From positions 992,001-1,056,000 of the forward strand of contig CM049997.1 of assembly GCA_016630955.3 (NCBI GenBank): a stretch of DNA of 64,000 bases. Reading direction: 5' to 3'. The notes under the pieces were generated by a model that was not told where the DNA came from, searched no databases, and saw only the letters and a program-made list of their open reading frames with translations. The position numbers were made by a program, and so were the translations under genes. Source of the stretch: Didymella arachidicola (taxonomy: Eukaryota; Ascomycota; Dothideomycetes; Pleosporales; Didymellaceae). Below, piece by piece: positions 32,973 through 42,320 of this stretch (its first letter is position 1; every line of letters begins with the position of its first letter).

Positions 32973-33302
32973 AGGGGTTAGGTTGGGGGGTTTGAGGGCG
33001 GGGTGTCGCTGTATCTGGTGTTATACTTAATGTATTCGTGGTATGGCGATGCTTTTGATGTAAGTACTTGGTGGTGTGCGATGGCCTGCTGGTCGAGTCT
33101 TTCAGCGGTTGTCAGAGCAGGGCTGAATTGCATCGCAGACATGCGTTGTACTCAGCTTATATGGCAGTATATGCAGGTATTTAGAACAGTCATGTGAGAA
33201 GTTGTCATTACAATGTCCACCCAAGATTGACAGCAAATTACGTAGTCGCGGCGTGGCGATGATGCGATCAACCCCCCGATGAGGGCGAGTTCTGCATTCA
33301 AA
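32973..33302. other. intergenic, no gene recognised
   Basis: Lies between the 3' ends of the coiled-coil protein and the convergent cyclophilin gene. Nothing further seen. Confidence 0.5.
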
Positions 33303-35316
33303 CTACGAAACAGAGATGCTGATGATTTTGATATCCTCCTCGGGTTTCTCCTTGTACGACTTTGCATTCTCGATCTTGTGCACGACATCCATGCCGCCGA
33401 CCGCGCGGCCGAAGATGGTGTGCTTGCCGTCGAGCCAGGGCTGTGAGGTGGTCAGCTTCGTGCGCCAATAGCGTCTCCATGGTTGGTTTACATACCGTCT
33501 TCTCTGTTGTGATAAAAAACTGGCTGGCGTTCGTGCCAGGCCCTGCGTTCGCCATGGATAGCGTGTATGGCTTGTCGTGTTTCAAGGCGCTGAATTCGTC
33601 GGCAAAGTCTTTGCCCCAGATCGACTCGCCGCCCGTACCGTCGCCCAGAGGGTCGCCCGTCTGGATCATGAACTTGCGGATCACGCGGTGGAAGATGACG
33701 TTGTTGTAGTATCCGTTCCTGCTGTGTGTGACAAAGTTCTCCACGGCTTTGGGCGCCGCGTCGGGAAACAGGCGGAGGGTGATGTCGCCATAGGTCGTGT
33801 GCAGGACGGCAGTCGTGGCAAGCGCGGCTTGGGCTTCTTGCTGTGATGTCTTTGAGCGCGCGGCGTCGCGTGGCTTTTCGTTGTGCACGTCCCGGTCCTT
33901 GGATGTGTTGGTTTCGTTGGTATACATGTAGAAGCGCACTTTGCCGCTGCCGGTGCTGACAAGCATGGCGTCTCGCGCCTCTGCTTCTTGTAGGAGAGGG
34001 TTCTCAGAAGCTGCCATTTCTACTGTGGTGACGCGCTTCTTGTCCGGTTGCCCTTGGTATAAGCTCACCCATAGCGAGCGCAGGGGCTCCTCGCGCCCGT
34101 AGAGTTTGACGAGCTTGTTTGTTAGAGTATTGAGCACTTTGATGCCATACATGGAACCATAGAGAATGAAGTTGCCGGTCTCGTCAAATATGACGTTTTG
34201 CCGTGCGCGCAGAGCAGGCGCATCGAGTTCACGTTCGATACCTAGGCGACGCCCAAACTCAATGTCTTCCAGAGCCTGCACAGCAGTACCGGCTTGCTGC
34301 ATGCTTGTTATAGTTTCTACAGATTCATCGTACGAGCGGTGGAGTTTCGCGGTGGGGAAATCGAAGATGCGGATCTTGCGGTCGGGAAAGGAGAGGGTCG
34401 CGAATTGGTGGCCTGTAGGCGAGATTGTGAGGGACGAGGGGACGCATTTTGCTTTCTTGAAGTCGAAGAGGTTGGTCGAGGACTTCATCGCGAACACGTT
34501 ATCTGGCTTCGAGAAGCTGCCGGAGGGTTGCCAGTATTCGACCATGCCACCGTTGTCAACGCTGACCACGCAGTCGTACGCGTTGTTGTACGCCATCAAG
34601 CTCACAGGCGCCCGATGTATGGTCTTCAAGACATGCAGTGGCTCCAGGTTCTCGCCTCGGCCGTCGTATATCCGAATCCAAGAATTGTCCTCTGAGCTCA
34701 CAGCCAGCTGTGGGAAGCTTGCGCCGCGACCATGCACCCAGCAGACGGCGCGCGGACTGTAGTCCAGACTCAGCATAGCCAGTAGGTCGAATGTTACAAC
34801 ATCGAAGATCTTCACCGTGTTGTCTGACCCCGCGGTCGCAAAACTACGTCCATCGGCGCTGACGTTGACCGAGCGTATCTCGCCCCCATGCGCCTTGAAC
34901 TCTTTGACGAACTCTATTCCGCCAAAGTCTTTCTTCCAGAACTTGACCACACCATCGACGGAGCTCGTTATCAGAAAGTCGGTATGCGGGGTGAAAGTGG
35001 TAAAGGCCAATTGGTCACGGTGCATCAGCGACTTCGAGTAGCGCTGGGCAGCGGGCAGCGCAGCAATGTACAGCTTCTCGTACGGCAGCTTGCGCTTCTT
35101 CTTCTTTGGCGCGGACGAAGGAAGCGCAGGACCGAAATCGTCATCGTCCGAGGAAGAGTCGTCTGCCTATGTTAGCGACTCTGCGCGCGAGCTTTAGAGG
35201 GTGTGCGTACCATCGTCTGCTTTCACGACTGGCTCCTTCATGTCTTGGTCTTCCGCCTCCATCTCTGCGCGAGAGCGCTTCGTTTTGCTAGGCGACTCTG
35301 ATCCATTGGAAGCCAT
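33303..35316 (-). CDS. cyp15: WD40-cyclophilin peptidyl-prolyl isomerase (PPWD1/Cyp15 type)
   Basis: Nuclear, spliceosome-associated cyclophilin. Three exons (35316-35211, 35162-33496, 33440-33303) give 636 residues. The acidic/basic N-terminus ([23 protein letters not shown]) leads to a beta-propeller of about four WD40 repeats (for example [29 protein letters not shown]). The C-terminal isomerase domain begins [19 protein letters not shown]. Active-site residues are present: [15 protein letters not shown] (Arg, Phe, Gln), [19 protein letters not shown] (Trp and His) rebuilt across intron 2. The length and order match PPWD1 orthologues. It is in tandem with Rrp9, another RNA-processing WD40 protein. 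Confidence 0.93.
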
Positions 35317-35605
35317 GGCCCCGGGAGTGTTGTGTGGTGGTGCTGGTGGAACGGCACCTCCGCGGTGTTCCAAAACTTGAAGATCGTCAGAGGCCGCCGC
35401 CAGGTCGCGCTCTCACGTGTCACGTTCGGCCAAGCACAGCTGGAAGAAGAATAACAATGACATTGAAAACACGATTGGAAAAGAGCAAGACATTTGGTCG
35501 ATGCAGATTGTCATGAAAATCAGACGCAGTGAGGTGTCAGAGCACATGCCGGAATGGTATTGGTATCTAAATGCAAGACTCCGCTCCAATGCAAGAAAGT
35601 CGCTT

Positions 35606-37360
35606 TTACTCCTGGTCTTCCGCGTCCTCTTCCACGTCCTGATGGAGCGCCTTCCTTGGGACCTCAAAGACATAGATGCCGTTCTTGACCTTGCCTGACA
35701 TCCACCTGGCGAGTCTAGGCTCTTTACCAACCGCAGCCACTACACACAGACCGTCCTTGCCTCTGTCACCTCTTTCTTGCACGGACAGACCGTTCACAAT
35801 GCCACGGATCAAGATACCATCGTCACCCTCCTCCTCCGGCACCCGGCCGATCTTTCCTACTGGCTCGATGGTACGCTTGTCAGCGCCCACCCGCCATGCT
35901 CGTATCCAGCCATCCCAACTTGCTGTGAGGATGAGGTCGGCGTACGGAACGGTGGCGAGTGCCGTGACGTATCTGGGTAGTCGGGGTCCCTTCTTCCCTG
36001 ACGTCGCTGCATCGTCGTTGGCTGACATCTGCTCTGCGGGCAGTGCTGGATCCCGGCCGTGGGTAAGCGGGTATGTGAAGAGCGGTTTTTTCCTCTGAAC
36101 AGACCACAGCGACAGCGCGCCACTGTCAGATGCCGTGACAAAGAGACTGGCGTCTAGAAGAGCAACGCAATCAATTGAGCCCTCGGCATAGGCGATGGGT
36201 GTGTCGTCATCGTCACCGTTGACCTGCTTATCCTCGTCTTGCTCGTCGAGGTAGGACACGTCCTTGCCAAAACGACCCTTGCGCAGCTTCTCCAATCCCT
36301 TCTGTCTTGCCGTACCGCCGCCGTGGAAGACCAGTTGGTTCTCCTCAACAACCTTCCACAATCTTGCTGTACGATCACGGGCACCGACACTGACACATGT
36401 CTCTTGGTTCATCTCGACACCACCTGCAATACCAATGACTGCATCCTGGTGTCCAACAAGTGTCTCGATGTATGCGGACTCGGGCGCGCTCCAAACGATG
36501 ACGGCGCGATCCGCTCCTCCGGAGAAGAGCTGCTCAGTGCCTCTCCTGAATGATAGAGATAGGACAGCGTCTCGATGGCGTGTGAACAGCTTGCGCGGGG
36601 TGAGGGTCTCGGCGTCCCAGATGATCAGGCGCGCGTGCTTATCTCCGGTTGCCAGATATTTGCCAGAGTCAGAGACGGCGATGGAGACGATCTCGCCAGT
36701 GTGGCCAAGGTAGTCTCTTTCGCCCTTCTTGTTCTTGTCGCCTTTTCTCCAGAACAGCTTCTTCGGCGTCCGTCGCGGGGTGATGTTCGAGGGGCGCTCT
36801 GTGTCTGCGGCGTATGACTTTGGGTCTGCAATCTCCCACTTCTCAACTACCAGATCCTTGCTGATCGTCCATGCGTACGGTAACCTGACGGCGCAACCGG
36901 TGATAGCTTTTTGTAATCCAGACTTGCCAAAGACATGCGGTGCATCCTCAAAGTCTAGCTTTTCTGCAATGTTGCGGTAGATCTTGCCCTTTGTCTCTGC
37001 AACATCCTCCTTCAGCCTCTCTGCTATCAGATCCTTGTCGATCTGCTCTGCATCAAAGCCCACCTCTTCCTCGACCTCGCCGCGAATATTGTCGAGGTAG
37101 CGTTGGGCCAGCCTCAGGCGCTTCTCCGCTGCCGTCTCATTCTCGTCATCTGAGGTCTCAGACTCGTCTTTGTCGTCATCGAAGACATTTGCGCGCTCGC
37201 CGTCTGAGCTCTCGCTCTCGGTGATGGAGTCCTCGCGTTCAGTGCGGGCAGGGGCGCGCGACTGCGATGCGGTGGGGTTCCGCTTTCGAGGAACGGTCGA
37301 ATTGGCGTCGGGCCTCTTTCGCTTTCGCTGCGAGGCCGGTGTGGTGAAGAACGAGGACAT
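35606..37360 (-). CDS. rrp9: U3 snoRNP WD40 protein Rrp9 (U3-55K)
   Basis: Nucleolar subunit of the U3 snoRNP, which binds the box B/C motif of U3 snoRNA for early 18S pre-rRNA processing. Single exon of 584 residues. The upstream in-frame codon at 37453 is not ATG, so the start is the ATG at 37360 (MSSFFTTPASQRKRKRP). A basic, then acidic N-terminal tail precedes a seven-blade propeller: GHTGEIVSIAVSDSGKYLAT, RHRDAVLSLSFRRGTEQLFS, GHQDAVIGIAG, and ALATVPYADLILTASWDGWI. The acidic C-terminus (EEDAEDQE) is normal. It is divergent from the proteasome gene rpt4 with 345 bp between starts. Confidence 0.92.
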   Translation of the reverse strand: MSSFFTTPASQRKRKRPDANSTVPRKRNPTASQSRAPARTEREDSITESESSDGERANVFDDDKDESETSDDENETAAEKRLRLAQRYLDNIRGEVEEEVGFDAEQIDKDLIAERLKEDVAETKGKIYRNIAEKLDFEDAPHVFGKSGLQKAITGCAVRLPYAWTISKDLVVEKWEIADPKSYAADTERPSNITPRRTPKKLFWRKGDKNKKGERDYLGHTGEIVSIAVSDSGKYLATGDKHARLIIWDAETLTPRKLFTRHRDAVLSLSFRRGTEQLFSGGADRAVIVWSAPESAYIETLVGHQDAVIGIAGGVEMNQETCVSVGARDRTARLWKVVEENQLVFHGGGTARQKGLEKLRKGRFGKDVSYLDEQDEDKQVNGDDDDTPIAYAEGSIDCVALLDASLFVTASDSGALSLWSVQRKKPLFTYPLTHGRDPALPAEQMSANDDAATSGKKGPRLPRYVTALATVPYADLILTASWDGWIRAWRVGADKRTIEPVGKIGRVPEEEGDDGILIRGIVNGLSVQERGDRGKDGLCVVAAVGKEPRLARWMSGKVKNGIYVFEVPRKALHQDVEEDAEDQE

Positions 37361-37705
37361 GGCGGTAGCTGTGCAGGAAGGCGCTCCCAAAAACTTTTGG
37401 AAAGTGCTGCACTTTTCGTCGGCGCCGATTTTCTCGAACGCCGACGACGCCAAGCACGACGTCGACGCTAGGGTCGAGCGCCTCAGAGCTCCACGCGCAT
37501 CGACGTGAACGAGAAGCTTCCGAGCCAGAACACCCCCATCGCCCGTGACCGTCTTTCACCGTCTACCTTTGACCCAACCGAGGGAAGCTGCCATATTGCT
37601 AGTCGCTGCGGGTCGTTGCCAATAGCAAATACTGTTTACACCTGGAGCTCGCCTCTCCGCCCGCCGTCCGCTTCCACCGCCCCATCACATCACCGCACCG
37701 CCACC

Positions 37706-38979
37706 ATGAGCAGCGACCCAGAGCGCGAGCACGCCCTCGAGGGCTACAAGAGCAAGCTGCTGGAGTCGCGAGAGTGGGAGGCAAAGCTTAAGAACCTGCG
37801 GTTAGAGATCAAGGGCCTGCAGCACGACTTCGACGTATCAGAGGACAACATCAAGGCGCTGCAGAGCGTCGGCCAGATAATAGGAGAGGTCTTGAAGCAG
37901 CTGGATGAGGAGAGGTGTATGTTTGCATCGACCCGAGTACACTCAGCATGCTGATATAAGCAGTCATTGTCAAGGCATCATCAGGGCCCCGCTACGTCGT
38001 AGGATGCCGCTCCAAGGTCGACAAGGCGAAGCTGAAGCAGGGAACACGAGTCGCCCTCGACATGACCACACTCACCATCATGCGCATGCTGCCCCGCGAA
38101 GTCGACCCCCTTGTCTACAACATGTCACTGGAGGACCCCGGCCAGGTCAGCTTCGGCGGTATTGGTGGTCTCAACGAGCAGATCCGCGAGCTGCGAGAGG
38201 TCATCGAGCTGCCACTGAAGAACCCCGAGCTGTTCCTGAGAGTCGGCATCAAGCCACCAAAGGGCGTCCTGTTGTACGGGCCGCCTGGTACTGGAAAGAC
38301 ACTGTTAGCGCGTGCCGTAGCGAGCAGCTTGGAGACAAACTTCTTGAAGGTTGTTTCGTCAGCCATCGTCGACAAGTATATCGGAGAGTCGGCGCGTCTG
38401 ATTCGTGAGATGTTCGGCTACGCAAAGGAGCACGAGCCCTGCATCATCTTCATGGACGAAATCGATGCCATTGGTGGACGACGTTTCTCGGAGGGTACAT
38501 CGGCAGATCGTGAGATTCAGCGCACACTGATGGAGCTGCTGAACCAGCTAGACGGTTTCGACTACCTCGGCCAGACCAAGATCATCATGGCGACAAATCG
38601 ACCAGACACACTTGACCCTGCCCTGCTCCGTGCCGGACGTCTCGACCGGAAGATCGAAATCTCGCTCCCTAACGAGGTTGGCCGTCTTGAGATCATGAAG
38701 ATCCACTCGGCCAGCGTGCAGACAGACGGCGAGATCGACTTCGAAAGCATCGTCAAGATGAGCGACGGCTTCAACGGTGCCGATCTACGAAACGTCGTCA
38801 CAGAAGCGTGAGTGTCTTCAAATCCTGAGACGCCAGAACAACACTAACATACTTCTAGTGGACTATTCGCTATCAAGGACTATCGAGACTCGATCAACCA
38901 AGACGACTTCAACAAGGCCGTGCGCAAGATGGCAGAATCGAAGAAACTGGAGGGCAAGCTGGACTACCAGAAGTTGTAG
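37706..38979 (+). CDS. rpt4: 26S proteasome regulatory ATPase subunit Rpt4
   Basis: AAA+ ATPase of the 19S base that unfolds ubiquitinated substrates. Three exons (37706-37916, 37964-38807, 38859-38979) give 391 residues. The N-terminal coiled coil (EYKSK-like helix, [12 protein letters not shown]) and OB segment ([20 protein letters not shown]) lead to Walker A GPPGTGKT, Walker [13 protein letters not shown] and the arginine-finger region [18 protein letters not shown]. The C-terminal [19 protein letters not shown] matches Rpt4/PSMC6 rather than other Rpt paralogues. The intron 1 join restores the codon for F in ERFIVK. No sign of damage. Confidence 0.95.
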
Positions 38980-39196
38980 ACGAGGAGGTGCATAGGGCCT
39001 ATTGCTGGCTTTGCATGATAGCATGAGCATCACAGATCTTCATGTACGATAATACGACACTAGCAGCAGATGAATGACATTCTGCGTCCATAATATTTGC
39101 ACGAACAGTCTAACACAAGGCATTCAACACGTCTATCCTGGATATCATTCCACAACCACACAATCGAAGAAGCAAACTTGCACAACTCAACCGCAT

Positions 39197-41845
39197 CTAC
39201 ACCACCTCCCCCACTTCAAACACAGGCGCCTTCTTCCCCCACCGTACAGCCTGCACGTAGTGTTCCAACAGCGCATCGATCTCGCCCCTGCTCTTCCCGT
39301 ACTCTGCGCGCAGCTTCTCCAGCCCCCTCCCATCACCCCCCTTCCCTCGCAAGCCCAACCATACAACTTCACCACCCACGCCGATCCGCCGCCGCATAGC
39401 AGCACTGTAGTCTATTGCATGCCGAATCACCTTCCTGTCCGCCGTCGGCAGCTTGGAAGCGAGGTACGCCCGCAGGTTGAGCAGCACCGCGAGATCGAGC
39501 GGCGAAGCCAGTTTTGTGTCGGCGGCAGGGAACGAGGGGAGATCCGACGTCACCACGACCGGGGCGCTGGGGTACGAGCTTGTTGGGCGTTTGGACGAGG
39601 CGAGCGAGGAGCTCGAGGACGATGTCGGAGACTGCGTATGGTGTGCCAGAGCGGCGTCGAGCGCAGCGGACAGGTATGTGATGTGCTGTGTGCCGTTGGC
39701 CGAGAGCGCGAGCCCGGATTCCAAGCACAAGGCGAGGTGGGGCCAGACTTGCATTGTGCCGCTTGTGGAAGGCGGCGTTAGGGTCTTGAGCACGAGGAGG
39801 TGCGATGCAGCCCACGCGGCTGTCGTGTCGAATTCGGCCCCGGGGGATCTTGACTTGGCTGCGGGCGCGCTGGAGAAGAAGGCTCGCACGCTGCGGTGTG
39901 CGTATGTGACTTTTAGCTTCTCTTGCGCGTCGAGGGCCGGCAGCCGTTCCTCGGGCGTTTGTGTGTTGAATATCGAGAATAGGTTCCGGCACTTGTACGT
40001 CAGGATCTGCCGCATATCGTCTATCCTCTGTACGATCTCAGCCGTCTTTAGTGGATGGCGGTGTCCCGAGAGACTCGTCTTCTCGTCGTTGCTGAGCGCA
40101 AAGGACAGTGACAGCAGCGACGGACAGTTGTGTGCTTCGATCAGGGCGCTGAGTTTTGCTGATGTTTCCAGATCGGCGGGCTCGAAGTTGGATAGGACAT
40201 GTGAGAGTAGTTCGTCGAGGTCCGAAGGCAGCATTTCGGCGCGATTTTGTAGTGTGGTGAAGTTGTCGTTGCCAGTGAGCTCCTGTAGAAGGAATTTGAC
40301 AGCTAGACTGGCCCAGAGGAAGATGCCGCAGGAAGTCTCCGAGAGAAGGGTGACGATTGAGAGCTCTTCAGGAACGATGGTGTTGCCCCGCAGTTTCAGG
40401 AGCGAGTCATCGTGGCTGAAGTGGTGGAGGATGTACTCGTGTATGTCATTAGTCGTGTGATCGTCGACCCATAGTCTTGGGCGCTTTTCAAACGCCTCCT
40501 GAAAGCCTGGGGAAGGCCGGCTTGCGACGAGGACTTTGACATTTTCCTTTTTGCTGGCGTTGATGAGTATAGGGATCACGTCTACTAAATCCCCTACATC
40601 TTCAATTTCGTCCAGGCCGTCCACCATAAAAAGGAACTTCTTGCTTGCGTCCGAGATCATTAGTTCAAATGCACGACGTAGTTCGCTGTGAGACAATGGC
40701 TCCAGACCGCCACCGTAGGATTGGAACTGTTCCCACCTGTCTGCAAAGAGGCGTTGCAAAATGTCCATGCTCTCTTCCAACGGTCCGTAAATCATATCTT
40801 GCAGCGATTCGTACAGAAGCGACTGTAACAATCCGAGGCCAGACTTCTGCAGGTCAGTCCCGCAATTCCAGAAAAAGAACCCAGACGTAATCCCGGGTGC
40901 ATGTCCAGACCACGCTTCCAGGTAGTCGTAGATGCGATCGTTCCGGAAAAGGTGTCTCATCAACGTCGTCTTCCCTGCGCCAGGCCGCCCTGTGATCCAG
41001 AACAGATTTTCCCCTCTTTGGTTCCCGAGCCAGTCGAGCACGCCGCCTTCGTCAGTATGCTGATCGTGGAATACCCACTCTAGCGTGCCCTCATGCGGCT
41101 TCGCAATCGAGTGCAGCCGATCGTCCAGTTCTTCGAACCTTAGTCTGGCGAACATGCCATCACAGAAATGCGCCTCGTTCGCCGCCTTGATCAGAGAGTC
41201 CACTTGTTTCGAGAACTCGTCGACTGCTTTCTTGCTCTTGGGTTTCCACTCGTTAGCATGTACCGCATCCAGCGCCTCGTTCTGCCACTTCTCCCAGTGC
41301 GGTGTATGCGGCCCTGTATCGCTGAACACAGGGAGGCCCGTCTCAGCAGACTGATCGAGGTACTGTCGCAGTGCGAGGAGGAGCGCAACATCGACCTCCT
41401 TCCTCAGGGCCCTCAACTTCTTCTTCAAACCGGTGACATCTCGCTCTTTCCACACGCCAGACGCACATAATGCCTCTCTCGCAGTGCTCCACCTCGGGTC
41501 GCCAAAACTGCCTTTTTTCTGCGTCTGCAGCAGTGCCTCAATCAATGGCGCCGTCAGTTCCTTCACCTCCTCGCTGATCTTGAGGAGGTTCTGCGCTGGC
41601 TCGCTGAGCTTGCTCTTACTCCCTTCCCCCAGCCTTTTTAGCTCTGCTTGCTCAACGGCGTCCGTGAGGCGGAACAGAGTATCCACAATCACTTGCAGGA
41701 CGTGCGCATTCTGCTCCACGGGGGACGCGTTTGCGTCACTAGGCGTGAAGATGAGAGTCTGCTTCTGCAGGACTTTGATTGAGAAATCGACGAGGAGGAG
41801 GATGCCTTGGGCCAACCCAACGGCTGGCATAATTTTGTGGGTCAT
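39197..41845 (-). CDS. STAND protein with NACHT-type NTPase
   Basis: Single-exon fungal NLR-like protein of 882 residues. The N-terminal 240 residues are mostly helical (GLAQGILLLVDFSIKVLQKQ...) and may be a HeLo-like or other effector domain; I cannot assign it. The NTPase follows with Walker A ITGRPGAGKTTLMRHLF near residue 285, Walker B KFLFMVDGLDEIED, and sensor VKVLVASRPSPGFQEAF. This order is that of nephrocystin-3-like N-terminal NACHT domains in ascomycetes, followed by a helical region (DUF7791-like). No WD40, ankyrin or TPR repeats are present, so a repeat sensor is lacking. No amyloid-like motif is visible. Unlike NLR1 and NLR2 it sits among housekeeping genes with no transposon nearby. 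Confidence 0.8.
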   Translation of the reverse strand: MTHKIMPAVGLAQGILLLVDFSIKVLQKQTLIFTPSDANASPVEQNAHVLQVIVDTLFRLTDAVEQAELKRLGEGSKSKLSEPAQNLLKISEEVKELTAPLIEALLQTQKKGSFGDPRWSTAREALCASGVWKERDVTGLKKKLRALRKEVDVALLLALRQYLDQSAETGLPVFSDTGPHTPHWEKWQNEALDAVHANEWKPKSKKAVDEFSKQVDSLIKAANEAHFCDGMFARLRFEELDDRLHSIAKPHEGTLEWVFHDQHTDEGGVLDWLGNQRGENLFWITGRPGAGKTTLMRHLFRNDRIYDYLEAWSGHAPGITSGFFFWNCGTDLQKSGLGLLQSLLYESLQDMIYGPLEESMDILQRLFADRWEQFQSYGGGLEPLSHSELRRAFELMISDASKKFLFMVDGLDEIEDVGDLVDVIPILINASKKENVKVLVASRPSPGFQEAFEKRPRLWVDDHTTNDIHEYILHHFSHDDSLLKLRGNTIVPEELSIVTLLSETSCGIFLWASLAVKFLLQELTGNDNFTTLQNRAEMLPSDLDELLSHVLSNFEPADLETSAKLSALIEAHNCPSLLSLSFALSNDEKTSLSGHRHPLKTAEIVQRIDDMRQILTYKCRNLFSIFNTQTPEERLPALDAQEKLKVTYAHRSVRAFFSSAPAAKSRSPGAEFDTTAAWAASHLLVLKTLTPPSTSGTMQVWPHLALCLESGLALSANGTQHITYLSAALDAALAHHTQSPTSSSSSSLASSKRPTSSYPSAPVVVTSDLPSFPAADTKLASPLDLAVLLNLRAYLASKLPTADRKVIRHAIDYSAAMRRRIGVGGEVVWLGLRGKGGDGRGLEKLRAEYGKSRGEIDALLEHYVQAVRWGKKAPVFEVGEVV

Positions 41846-42320
41846 GGTGCTTGCGCAGTCGGCATGTATGCCGGGCGCCCGGGCGCGAGCAGAGCGAGCG
41901 CGAGGTTTTCAAGGCTGACGTGGAAAGAACAAATGGCCGCAACTCACACCTCCTGCGCCGCTTCAATAGAGGAGGTGAGGCTTGTACACTCGTTTAAGCG
42001 AATCGGTCCCCGTCTCGTGTTTAGCGTGCGTCCCCGTGGCGCACAAGTCCGAACACAGTAATGAAACTTGGCGGTGCCTGATGGGCGTGCTATTTTGAGT
42101 AGGTGGGGGTCTGATCCTTGGATGACGCGTTTCCCGGTGGCAGAGCTGACGAGGAAGGACCTTGCAAGCACGAAAGATCTTGTGGTTACGGGACGGCTCA
42201 AGAATGACGGACATGTGCAGAGGTAAAAATGGTAATTATTCGACTCCTAAGCTATGCAAGATCAACACGCTTCCCGTCACTGCTGATAAGGTAAAACTAG
42301 ACGAAACAGAAAGCTAATGA
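41846..42320. other. intergenic, no gene recognised
   Basis: 5' flank of the NACHT protein and 3' flank of ire1. Nothing else seen. Confidence 0.5.
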
